A stretch of 64,000 bases of DNA from an uncultured Chloroflexota bacterium (GTDB taxonomy: Bacteria; Chloroflexota; Dehalococcoidia; Lucifugimonadales; UBA826): the NCBI GenBank assembly GCA_913045625.1, contig CAJWPE010000001.1, forward strand, positions 1-64,000. Reading direction: 5' to 3'. The translations under genes and the position numbers were made by a program. The notes below the pieces were generated by a model. That model ran no database searches. It saw only the letters and a list, made by a program, of their open reading frames with translations, and had not been told where the DNA came from. Shown piece by piece: positions 1 through 10,463 of this stretch. Every line of letters starts with the position of its first letter. Position 1 is the stretch's first letter.

Positions 1-3265
<3,265 letters not shown>

Positions 3266-3275
<10 letters not shown>

Positions 3276-4195
3276 AAATTCAATAAAAATTTTGCTAAAT
3301 TAGTTTTTTCGACTAACGAGTTCATGATTATATTTGTTTGAAAGGTTTTCATTCCTAAGCTATTTATATTCGGTATCAAATGAGAATCTATATCATCTAA
3401 AACAAAATAATCGCAAATTTCTTCAAAATGTTTTGCAATCCCAAATGCAGAAATCTCTTGATTTAATTCATCAAGCAATTTAGCAGTTGGGCCTTTGATG
3501 GCATCTCCATTCACAATAGAACTAACTGCTATTCTTTTTCCTTCAAAAGATTTCAACAAATCCAATACCCCTGGTAAAAAAATAATCGGATGTAAACTCA
3601 AAAAAGGATTTGAAGGACAATACAACAAATAATCAGCCTCTTCCAAAGCATTTAAGAAATTGGGTGAAGGCTTTGCATTCTGAATCCCATCAAATCTGAT
3701 AGAAGTAACCTTTGGTTCACAAAAATATTTTACAAAATATTCTTGAAAATTTAAGTCTCCTCTGTCAGTAGTTAAAATAGTTCTAACCCTATCATCTGTC
3801 ATTGGAATAATAGGAAATTCTAACCCATGTGCCTTACATAATTTGTCAGAAATTTCTGACAAACTCATATTTTGTTTAATTAAATTTGTTCGATAAATAT
3901 GGGTAGCGAAATCTAAATCTCCTAGCTGGAACCATGAATCTAATCCTAGTTTTTGTAATTCATTTAAAGTTCGGAAGGATTCATCTTTAATTCCCCACCC
4001 CAATTTTTCATTAGACTTACCAGAAAGTGTATACATCATAGTATCTAAGTCCGGAGATACATGAAGTCCATAAAATTCCTGATCATCTGCAGTATTAACC
4101 ACAATAGATAATTGATCTGGAGACAAAATTTCCGTAAGACCCAAAGCTAATTTTGCTCCCCCCACACCTCCAGCAAGAGCAACAAATTTACTCAA
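3266..4195 (-). CDS. cofD: 2-phospho-L-lactate transferase CofD/FbiA (F420 biosynthesis)
   Basis: Transfers the lactyl- or enolpyruvyl-phosphate group from its GDP-activated form to the deazaflavin Fo, giving F420-0 or dehydro-F420-0. At 309 aa it matches family length. The N-terminal GGVGGAK loop is at residues 9-15, followed by NTADDQEFYGLHVSPDLDT, a CofD signature that includes metal- and Fo-binding residues. The start is TTG, preceded by AGGAGG at 5 bases, a very strong ribosome binding site. It is divergent from recF and overlaps cofC downstream. cofG/cofH and the F420 glutamate ligase are not in this window. Confidence 0.93.
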
Positions 4196-4248
4196 AAAAT
4201 CCTCCTATATTTAATGGACCAGTTTATATGAATCTTGATTGTATCTCA

Positions 4249-4257
4249 TGCTAAAAT
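4249..4257 (+). promoter_or_regulatory. Possible extended -10 promoter element for recF
   Basis: TGCTAAAAT matches an extended -10 (TG-N-TAnnnT). It would put the transcript start about 25 bases before the recF start proposed here. No convincing -35 lies 16-18 bases upstream. This is a weak call based on position and one short match. Confidence 0.25.
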
Positions 4258-4290
4258 CCAAATACCGAGTAATAAATAAGGATTCTCATC

Positions 4291-5448
4291 ATTCATATTT
4301 CAAATCTCTCGCTCAGAAATTTCAGGAACTATCAGAACCTTGATATCAGTTTACCCGCTAAAGTCACACTTTTAATAGGAAATAATGGTCAGGGAAAAAG
4401 TAATTTTCTTGAAGCTATTTATATGCTTTCTGTAGCAAAATCATACAGAGGAAATACTGAAAGAGACCTCATTACAGAAGGATCTGTAAATGGCTTGTCA
4501 TATTCTAAAATTGCTTGTGATATTCAACTCGAGGAAAAAAGTACAAAACTAGAAATACACTATCAATGTGAGCCTTTTGATAACAAAGATGGTTTTATAG
4601 CACAAAAATTTATAAAAATTAATGGAATTCCTAAACGAGCTAGTGATTTTGTAGGTAATTTAAATTCTGTTTTATTTTCAGTTGCTGAATTAGATTTAGT
4701 GTTCGGCACACCTAGCTCTCGAAGAAGATATTTAAATATTTTAATTTCTCAAATTGATAAAACTTATTTAAAAAATCTATTAGATTTTCAAAAGATCAAC
4801 TCTCAACGAAATAGTCTTCTAAAATTAATTAGAGAAGGAAACTCTCAAGATAATGAACTCTCATATTGGGACTCACAATCTGCTAAATTAGCAACTGATC
4901 TAATAATCAAAAGAGTTGAGATATTAGAAAATTTATCCAATTTATCTAATCCTATACATAAAGAAATGAGCAATTTAAAAGAAAATATGTTTTGTTCATA
5001 TCTACCGAGTACTAGTGAAATGTATCCGACGAATCCTGAACAATGTTTCGATTTCATATGTTCAAAATTGATTTCAAATAGATCAAGAGATATATCATCT
5101 GGGACAACTTCAATTGGTCCACATAGAGATGACTTTCAAATTTTCATTAATAATTTAGATTCACATAGATTTTCTTCTAGAGGACAAGCTAGAACTGCAG
5201 TGTTAGCATTAAAATTTGCAGAAGCAGAAATACTAAAGCAATCAAGAAACACTACACCTATCTTATTACTAGACGATTTACTTTCCGAACTTGATTTAGA
5301 AAGAAGGGAACAAATTTTAGATATGACAAAAAAGTTTGATCAGTCAATAATTACTACTGCAGAACCTGAAATTATTGGTGCAGAATTTAAAAATCAATCA
5401 AACCTTTTAGAAATTAAAAATGGTGAAATTACAGAGAAAAACAAATGA
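4291..5448 (+). CDS. recF: DNA replication/repair protein RecF, ATT start
   Basis: SMC-like ATPase that loads RecA at gaps together with RecO and RecR. The first in-frame ATG (4423) lies after the Walker A motif, so it cannot be the start. Upstream in frame, ATT at 4291 gives a normal RecF N-terminus (MHISNLSLRNFRNY, taking ATT as Met) and puts Walker A (GNNGQGKS) at residues 30-37, its usual place. AAGGA lies 8 bases before ATT; ATC at 4288 is the only close alternative. The C-terminal Walker B (LLLDDLLSELD) and the SSGTTSIGPHRDD block are intact over 385 aa. It is not next to dnaN here, and it overlaps the next gene by ATGA. Confidence 0.9.
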   Translation: MHISNLSLRNFRNYQNLDISLPAKVTLLIGNNGQGKSNFLEAIYMLSVAKSYRGNTERDLITEGSVNGLSYSKIACDIQLEEKSTKLEIHYQCEPFDNKDGFIAQKFIKINGIPKRASDFVGNLNSVLFSVAELDLVFGTPSSRRRYLNILISQIDKTYLKNLLDFQKINSQRNSLLKLIREGNSQDNELSYWDSQSAKLATDLIIKRVEILENLSNLSNPIHKEMSNLKENMFCSYLPSTSEMYPTNPEQCFDFICSKLISNRSRDISSGTTSIGPHRDDFQIFINNLDSHRFSSRGQARTAVLALKFAEAEILKQSRNTTPILLLDDLLSELDLERREQILDMTKKFDQSIITTAEPEIIGAEFKNQSNLLEIKNGEITEKNK

Positions 5449-5849
5449 AAAGCTTTTCTATTTCAACAATTGTTGCAGGAGCAGCTCACTTAATTAGTAT
5501 TCCAACAGGACTAATGTTATTAATTTTCCCAATCATATCAAACACTGAAATTATTAGTGACGACAAAGGGTTTACTCAGTCAATTCAATCATATCAAACA
5601 CTTCTAGAATCTAATTTATCACTATCATTACCAATAATTGTGTTTCCTTGGATCATTTCAGGAGTTTGCCTCATTTCAAATTTAATGGCCACACAAAACT
5701 CATCTAGTAATTCAATTAGATTTCGATGGAAAACATATACATGGGGATCTGTAATTTTAATGATGATATATATAATTTTAAGTCCAACAGGACTGTATTA
5801 TGTTCCTGTTGGACTTTTATTACTTTTATCAACAATTATCAAAAGATAA
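5445..5849 (+). CDS. Small hypothetical membrane protein
   Basis: A 134-residue protein that I do not recognise. It has an N-terminal hydrophobic helix (about residues 9-30), a second (about 60-80) and two near the C-terminus (about 99-130), so about four membrane segments and no charged catalytic motif. Its ATG overlaps the recF stop (ATGA), so it is translationally coupled to recF, although no functional link is known. The last 70 coding bases contain a 12-bp inverted repeat followed by T-rich sequence (listed separately). The gene may be lineage-specific. Confidence 0.65.
   Translation: MKSFSISTIVAGAAHLISIPTGLMLLIFPIISNTEIISDDKGFTQSIQSYQTLLESNLSLSLPIIVFPWIISGVCLISNLMATQNSSSNSIRFRWKTYTWGSVILMMIYIILSPTGLYYVPVGLLLLLSTIIKR
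5781..5828 (+). terminator. Terminator-like hairpin inside the 3' end of a coding sequence
   Basis: Perfect 12-bp inverted repeat AGTCCAACAGGA (5781-5792) and TCCTGTTGGACT (5804-5815) around an 11-base loop. It is followed by tttattacttttat, a broken T-tract. It lies wholly inside the membrane-protein gene that ends at 5849, so an efficient terminator here would cut that mRNA short of its stop codon. The converging DUF35 gene ends at 5851, leaving no other room for a terminator. Confidence 0.55.
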
Positions 5850-5850
5850 A

Positions 5851-6264
5851 TTAAGCAGGCTCAAACATAGGGAGTGAAATTTCACCTTCGCCTTGATCTA
5901 ACCAAGAAAGCTTAACTTTCATGCCTATTTTAATATCTTCAATTGGGTTTTTGACATTAACAACATTGGTCATAATCCTAAAACCTTCATCTAAGTCTAC
6001 ATATGCCACAGCATAAGGCCCAATATCTTTAAATGCAGGATGCCTACTTTGCATCACTACACTAAAAGTGTACACAGTGCCCAATCCTTTTGATTGATTC
6101 CATGTGTTATTCAAACTACCACATTGAGTACAGTGTGCCCTTGGATAAAAAATCACTTCAGGACAATCATCACATGTTTGATACATTAATTTCTTTTCCT
6201 TTGTGGCATCCCAAAAAGGTTGTGTATCTGGCTCAGGAAATCTTGGTTGAGGTCTCATAGTCAT
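5851..6264 (-). CDS. DUF35 Zn-ribbon/OB-fold protein, partner of the thiolase-like protein
   Basis: A 137-aa protein with the two parts of the DUF35 family: an N-terminal rubredoxin-like zinc ribbon (CDDCPE...CTQCGS, about residues 31-48) and a C-terminal OB fold (LGTVYTFSVVMQ... and AYVDLDEGFRIMTNVV). DUF35 proteins bind acyl-CoA and form complexes with thiolase-superfamily or hydratase subunits, for example Ltp2-ChsH2 in steroid side-chain cleavage. It lies 14 bases downstream of the thiolase-like gene on the same strand, and AAGGAG precedes its ATG by 7 bases. Its substrate cannot be read from sequence. Confidence 0.85.
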   Translation of the reverse strand: MTMRPQPRFPEPDTQPFWDATKEKKLMYQTCDDCPEVIFYPRAHCTQCGSLNNTWNQSKGLGTVYTFSVVMQSRHPAFKDIGPYAVAYVDLDEGFRIMTNVVNVKNPIEDIKIGMKVKLSWLDQGEGEISLPMFEPA

Positions 6265-6278
6265 ATTATTTCTCCTTA

Positions 6279-7469
6279 TTAATCTGCAGCTAGAATAATT
6301 GGTGAAGTCGCATGACGAGCTCCAAGTTGTCCACCATTTCCTACAGCTACTGCTAATTTTGCATTGTCTACTTGTGAAGTTGATTCACCTCTCATCTGTC
6401 TAGTAGCTTCTAAAATACAAAATATTCCTCTTTCTCCCGGATGATTTGATGAAAGGCCGCCACCATCTGTATTCAATGCAGGACCGCCTTTTTGATCAAA
6501 TTTTAAAATTCCACTACTCACATAATCTCCGCCCTCACCTTTTTTACAAAAGCCCAAATCTTCAATCATTAACATAACTGTGATCGAAAACGAATCATAT
6601 GCCATCAAAGCATCTATTTCACTTGGAGTTACACCAGCATCTTGAAATGCAACAGGCCCAGATTGAGCGCCAGCACTCACAGTAATATCTCCACCATTTT
6701 CACGGTATTTAGTGGCTTCGCCACCACCTATAATCCATACTGGCTTTTTCTTACAATTCTTTGCAACTTCTTTTGAGGCAATAACTACGGCACCCCCACC
6801 ATCTGAAACCATGCAACATTCTAGTAAATGAAGTGGCCAGGCGATCATTCTTGATTCAACAACATCTTGAACGGAAATCTCATTTACTCCCACAAATTCT
6901 AAATCTGTCATAGCTTTGACAGCATCTGGGTTTCTCATGGCATGATACCTAGTAGCTACAGAAATTTCTGCAAACTGTTCATTTGTGGTGCCATATTGGT
7001 GCATATGCCTTGCTTTTACCATTCCATAACCCGCAATTCCTGTCATACCCCAAGAATCTTCCATATTATTGAATGGAGTAGGAGCACCTTGCCCTGTAGC
7101 TCCGGCTGTACCAATAGCGACTCTGCCCGAATGGGCTGTAGATCCATAAGTCAAAATCGCAACATTTGCTTTTCCAGCTGCAATCATAGTTGCAGCATGG
7201 TGTGCTTGGAATTCGTATGATGTACCACCTACACTAGTTACATCTATTAACCTAGGCTTGAAACCAAAATATTCCGAAATACTCAATCCACCAATATTTT
7301 GATTTTGACCATTGTCATATACAGCATCAACATCTTTCCAACTCAATCCTGCATCAGCTAAAGCCTTGGATGCAGATTCAGCTTTTATCTGTAGAGCGCT
7401 AACTCCTGGTGCAACCCTAAGTGGATATTCATGAATACCAACTACTGCCACTTCTCTCGTTTGGGACAT
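6279..7469 (-). CDS. Thiolase-superfamily protein (SCP-x/Ltp2-like), nucleophilic Cys apparently absent
   Basis: A 396-aa thiolase fold of the lipid-transfer/SCP-x subgroup. I start it at ATG 7469 because GAGGAG lies 8 bases upstream; the TTG at 7484 overlaps that site. Where classical thiolases carry the acyl-accepting Cys, it reads VTSVGGTSYEFQAHH with no Cys. The C-terminal GGGLSSNHPG His motif is kept, and AYDSFSIT resembles the Tyr-containing region of Ltp2-type retro-aldolases. With the adjacent DUF35 gene it forms the pair known to act as a CoA-linked retro-aldolase in steroid catabolism. Aldolase activity is an inference; a thiolase with an unusual nucleophile is the alternative. Confidence 0.82.
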   Translation of the reverse strand: MSQTREVAVVGIHEYPLRVAPGVSALQIKAESASKALADAGLSWKDVDAVYDNGQNQNIGGLSISEYFGFKPRLIDVTSVGGTSYEFQAHHAATMIAAGKANVAILTYGSTAHSGRVAIGTAGATGQGAPTPFNNMEDSWGMTGIAGYGMVKARHMHQYGTTNEQFAEISVATRYHAMRNPDAVKAMTDLEFVGVNEISVQDVVESRMIAWPLHLLECCMVSDGGGAVVIASKEVAKNCKKKPVWIIGGGEATKYRENGGDITVSAGAQSGPVAFQDAGVTPSEIDALMAYDSFSITVMLMIEDLGFCKKGEGGDYVSSGILKFDQKGGPALNTDGGGLSSNHPGERGIFCILEATRQMRGESTSQVDNAKLAVAVGNGGQLGARHATSPIILAAD

Positions 7470-7511
7470 AATTTTGCTCCTCAATGGATTTTTTCTTTGC
7501 TTTCTTCCGTG

Positions 7512-7540
7512 AAAATAGCATACAGGTGACTTAGCGTCAA
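7512..7540 (-). promoter_or_regulatory. Sigma-70-type promoter for the thiolase-like/DUF35 pair
   Basis: On the minus strand TTGACG (7540-7535) and TATTTT (7517-7512) are separated by exactly 17 bases, a good housekeeping promoter. It would give a leader of about 35 bases before the ATG at 7469. Confidence 0.55.
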
Positions 7541-7588
7541 TTCCAAACCGATATAGTAGCTGAGTTTAAATTCTAGTAAAATATCATA

Positions 7589-8659
7589 ATGACCTCTAAG
7601 GCTTATTCTCAAGAAAGATTTTGTGCAAAATGTAATGGGAAATTAATTCCTCTGAACCCTTTAATGTGTCCTTTTTGTGATGAACGAGTGCCGTACTCAA
7701 TGAAGTTTCTTAATAACGCTAGAATTGGCAAAAACAGCCTGTTCAGATGGACTGTAACTGCAATTTTAATATTATTTATGTGGAGTTTTGTAGGCGGAAT
7801 ACCATTTATGTCAGTATGCAGCATGTTAGACAATAATCCATTTTGGGGATATTCATGCGATATAGATTCATACGCACCTTCAATTAAAGGACCCTCTTCA
7901 GCTCCAAACTTTTTATTTCTTCATTTAGTTTTTGTTATTGGACTATTTGGTTTCTGGTTTTTAACAAATTCTATTCAAAAAAAACCAGTTTCAAAAATGA
8001 TTACAGGCAGAAAACAAATTGACAAAGAAAGAATTATTTTTGCCATGTTTGTATCATTTCTTTTTTATTCAATCGCACTATCAGGAGAATTATTTATATC
8101 AAATGCAAATAATGTTCCTCTAGCAATTAAATATGATGGAATTAGCCCAGATTGGATATTAATACTTATCCTAGCTATATTTTTTGTTCCTATACAAGCT
8201 GGATTAGAGGAAATTATATTCAGGGGATATATTCTTCACGGGCTTTCTCTAATTCTGAATAATAGAATATTTCTCGCACTTTCTACTGCATCAATATTTG
8301 CTTTTGTACACTTATCAAATCCAGAACCATGGACTTACGGAATTGGGCCCTATCTTATGGCAATTTTCACAATGGGATTTTTCATGTCTGCCATTACTTT
8401 AATAGATGGAGGAATGGAATTAGCTATTGGACTTCATATTGCAAATAATCTTTGGGTACACCTAATAGTCGGATTGGAAAATAGTGTGATAAACACACCA
8501 TCTCTTTTTGTGATTACTAGTTCAAATATTCAATATGAAGCAATTATTTTGCCTACAATTATTCAATTTTCAGTCACTTTTATTGCTTTTGGACTTAAAT
8601 ATAAATGGTTTAAATTTAATGACAGAAAAAAACATATATCCTCATCGAGTCTGATATAG
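7589..8659 (+). CDS. CPBP-family intramembrane glutamic endopeptidase with N-terminal zinc ribbon
   Basis: A 356-aa membrane protein. The N-terminus has a zinc ribbon (Cys12, Cys15, Cys27, Cys30), followed by several hydrophobic helices from about residue 50. The CPBP/Rce1-like core is clear: EEIIFRG with Glu207, Glu208 and Arg212 (EExxxR), then FAFVHLSNPEP and HIANNLW supplying the two further conserved His motifs. Members include type II CAAX proteases and bacterial immunity or processing proteases. The target here is unknown. The phosphodiesterase follows 7 bases downstream. Confidence 0.85.
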   Translation: MTSKAYSQERFCAKCNGKLIPLNPLMCPFCDERVPYSMKFLNNARIGKNSLFRWTVTAILILFMWSFVGGIPFMSVCSMLDNNPFWGYSCDIDSYAPSIKGPSSAPNFLFLHLVFVIGLFGFWFLTNSIQKKPVSKMITGRKQIDKERIIFAMFVSFLFYSIALSGELFISNANNVPLAIKYDGISPDWILILILAIFFVPIQAGLEEIIFRGYILHGLSLILNNRIFLALSTASIFAFVHLSNPEPWTYGIGPYLMAIFTMGFFMSAITLIDGGMELAIGLHIANNLWVHLIVGLENSVINTPSLFVITSSNIQYEAIILPTIIQFSVTFIAFGLKYKWFKFNDRKKHISSSSLI

Positions 8660-8666
8660 TTTTCAA

Positions 8667-9257
8667 ATGCGTTTTGGACTAATTACAGATACACACTTAC
8701 CCGGAAAAATTATTACTTTGGATGAATTAGGTGAATTACCTAGAAAATTCCTTTCCTCCGTAGACTATATTCTTCATGCAGGTGATTTAACATCTCCTAA
8801 AGTCCTAGACTGGTGTGAACAAATTGCTCCAGTTTTTTGCTCAACTGGCAATAATGATCCAATCCCAGACCCTCGAATGAAAGAAGTCCAGATTTTAAAT
8901 TTTGAAGGATGGAAAATAGGTATGATTCACAGCCTAGAAGGTCAATTTAAACCCTCTGAAGAATTACAAAATCTTTTTCCGGAACCTGTAGAAATCATGA
9001 TATCGGGACATACGCATCAAGAAAGACTTGAATTCAGGGATGGAATAGTAATGATTAATACTGGTAGCATCACTTTCCCACAACATAAAGAGGTACGATT
9101 AGGTACTGTAGGATTATTGGAATTATTCCCCAACCATTTAAAAATAGATATTTTCCCGTTAGGAGAAACACCGGGATCGCCAAATCCGGGAGTACGTTTA
9201 TTGTTAGAAATAAAAGATGGGAAAATTATCAACCAAGACGGTCCTGTTCTTACTTAG
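8667..9257 (+). CDS. YfcE/MJ0936-type metallophosphodiesterase
   Basis: A 196-aa calcineurin-like phosphoesterase. All metal-ligand motifs are visible in order: DTHLPG (residue 8 on), HAGDLT, GNND, MIHS and SGHTHQ, ending in an INTGS segment. The length fits the small bacterial/archaeal YfcE family, which hydrolyses phosphodiesters in vitro with unknown natural substrates. It sits 7 bases after the CPBP protease gene and is probably co-transcribed with it. It is cytoplasmic, with no signal peptide. Confidence 0.88.
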   Translation: MRFGLITDTHLPGKIITLDELGELPRKFLSSVDYILHAGDLTSPKVLDWCEQIAPVFCSTGNNDPIPDPRMKEVQILNFEGWKIGMIHSLEGQFKPSEELQNLFPEPVEIMISGHTHQERLEFRDGIVMINTGSITFPQHKEVRLGTVGLLELFPNHLKIDIFPLGETPGSPNPGVRLLLEIKDGKIINQDGPVLT

Positions 9258-9294
9258 TAAAATTCTAAGTGTATTGTTAAAAACAGCCAGAAAT

Positions 9295-9705
9295 CTAAAC
9301 GATTTGATATTCCACTTGAGAAACATTCGCGTCAAAATCCACCCAAAAAAAGTTTACGACTGGATTTTCATCATTCTCTAAAGACACCAAGACATAATAA
9401 AAATCTAGCCACCCAGATTCTTGAGCCATTCTCACATCAGTGTCAGAAGGGTAAGCAGGAGTGTGTGTATGGGAATGATAAAAGGCTATAAAAGACAAAC
9501 CTAAACTATCAGAATCTCTTTCAGCTACCATTTGCTCTTTTGGATCCATAACATACCTGTATGGAGAAGGTGTTAGATTTTTAATTCTATAAATTTTTGA
9601 GACTTGTTCATCTAAACCAGATAATATTCCACAACACTCATTTGGATTCTCTTCTCTTGAATGAGAAATCATGTCATCAACTAGTTTTTGAGTAATCGTA
9701 ATCAT
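9295..9705 (-). CDS. JAMM/MPN (Mov34) family metallopeptidase
   Basis: A 136-aa zinc isopeptidase fold. It has the JAMM signature: Glu23 in ECCGILSG, His77 and His79 in HSHTHTPAYPSDTD, and Asp90. Bacterial stand-alone JAMM proteins cleave C-terminal extensions from ubiquitin-like sulfur carriers such as CysO, or related substrates. No MoaD/ThiS/CysO-like gene lies next to it, so the substrate is unknown. It follows trmL and the 44-residue ORF on the same strand, with 13 bases after the latter, suggesting one transcript. Confidence 0.87.
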   Translation of the reverse strand: MITITQKLVDDMISHSREENPNECCGILSGLDEQVSKIYRIKNLTPSPYRYVMDPKEQMVAERDSDSLGLSFIAFYHSHTHTPAYPSDTDVRMAQESGWLDFYYVLVSLENDENPVVNFFWVDFDANVSQVEYQIV

Positions 9706-9718
9706 TAATCAATACCAA

Positions 9719-9853
9719 CTAAAACTTAAATAATTGCTTGAATATAGCAATTATTCTATTAAAAAACCCATCTTTTTTATTTAGACGGTTCTCATTACAC
9801 TCAACACACGTACAAGCAGGAGGATGATCATAGTGCCAATTTGATCTAGTCAT
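9719..9853 (-). CDS. 44-residue cysteine-containing small protein (predicted)
   Basis: A short ORF missed by length cut-offs. GGAG lies 7 bases before its ATG, and its start overlaps the end of trmL (ATGACTAG), so it would be coupled to trmL. The sequence opens MTRSNWHYDHPPACTCVECN, with Cys14, Cys16 and Cys19, and ends in a basic, hydrophobic helix. The Cys spacing suggests metal binding or an interaction motif. I do not recognise a named family. It is supported by the ribosome binding site, the gene overlap and the tight fit between two genes, but not by any homolog search. Confidence 0.55.
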   Translation of the reverse strand: MTRSNWHYDHPPACTCVECNENRLNKKDGFFNRIIAIFKQLFKF

Positions 9854-10343
9854 AATATTCTCCGTCATTTTTATCTCCGGAAACTATACTGCCTCCAAAA
9901 TCATTTTGACGCCAAGCCTCATACGCTATTATAGACACTGCGTTACCTAAATTCATACTTCTGTTTGCAGGAGTCATGGGAATATAAAGTTTAAATTCAT
10001 CTTCTACTAAACCTAAAATTTCCTGCGGCAACCCTACAGATTCAGGACCAAAAACAAAAGAATCTCCGGGCAAATATTTTATCTGATCATATTTAGTTCC
10101 TGCTTTAGAAGAAGTCATAAACATTCTCCCAGAAAATTTATTCCTATATTCTTCAAAGGAATCATACATAAAAACAGTCGCTAAATCTGAATAATCTAGT
10201 GCTGCTCTTCTAAGCTTCTTTGCGGTCATTTCAAAACCTGTAGGTTTAATGATGTGTAAATCCGAACCAGTATTAGCACAAAGCCTAATAATGTTTCCAG
10301 TATTATTGGGAATTTCAGGATGAAATAGAACTAAGTGAAAAAT
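9846..10343 (-). CDS. trmL: tRNA (cytidine(34)-2'-O)-methyltransferase TrmL, ATT start
   Basis: SPOUT methyltransferase that 2'-O-methylates the wobble base of tRNA-Leu. From the first in-frame ATG the protein would lack the conserved N-terminus. Reading upstream, ATT at 10343 gives FHLVLFHPEIPNNTGN and then IIRLCANTG, the standard TrmL start aligned from residue 1 (taking ATT as Met). A 9-base match to the anti-Shine-Dalgarno (GAGGTGATC) ends 2 bases before ATT, so this ATT is almost certainly the initiator. The C-terminal knot motifs are present (FVFGPESVGLP, IPMTPANRSMNLGNAVSI). The protein is 165 aa, near normal for the family. Confidence 0.9.
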   Translation of the reverse strand: MFHLVLFHPEIPNNTGNIIRLCANTGSDLHIIKPTGFEMTAKKLRRAALDYSDLATVFMYDSFEEYRNKFSGRMFMTSSKAGTKYDQIKYLPGDSFVFGPESVGLPQEILGLVEDEFKLYIPMTPANRSMNLGNAVSIIAYEAWRQNDFGGSIVSGDKNDGEYYD

Positions 10344-10415
10344 CTGATCACCTCTCTAAATTAATTTTATTAACCTATGACAAATCTACCTGTGTTGTGG
10401 CACAATAGCTACCTA

Positions 10416-10442
10416 TGCAACTGTTCAACTGGAATAGTTGCA
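10416..10442 (+). promoter_or_regulatory. Inverted repeat in the leader of the SDR pair
   Basis: TGCAACT (10416-10422) and AGTTGCA (10436-10442) form a perfect 7-bp stem around 13 bases. It ends 8 bases before the AGGAGG of the first SDR gene. It could be an operator or a leader hairpin that affects translation. There is no T-tract, so it is not a terminator. Confidence 0.3.
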
Positions 10443-10463
10443 AGAATTCTAGGAGGAATAATA

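Noticed and set aside
9252-9270. Weak hairpin ACTTAG/CTAAGT after the phosphodiesterase gene
   Set aside because: A six-pair AT-rich stem without a proper T-tract is too weak to call a terminator.
10377-10463. Upstream in-frame start of the first SDR gene
   Set aside because: The added 29 residues match nothing in SDRs, and AGGAGG sits just before ATG 10464.
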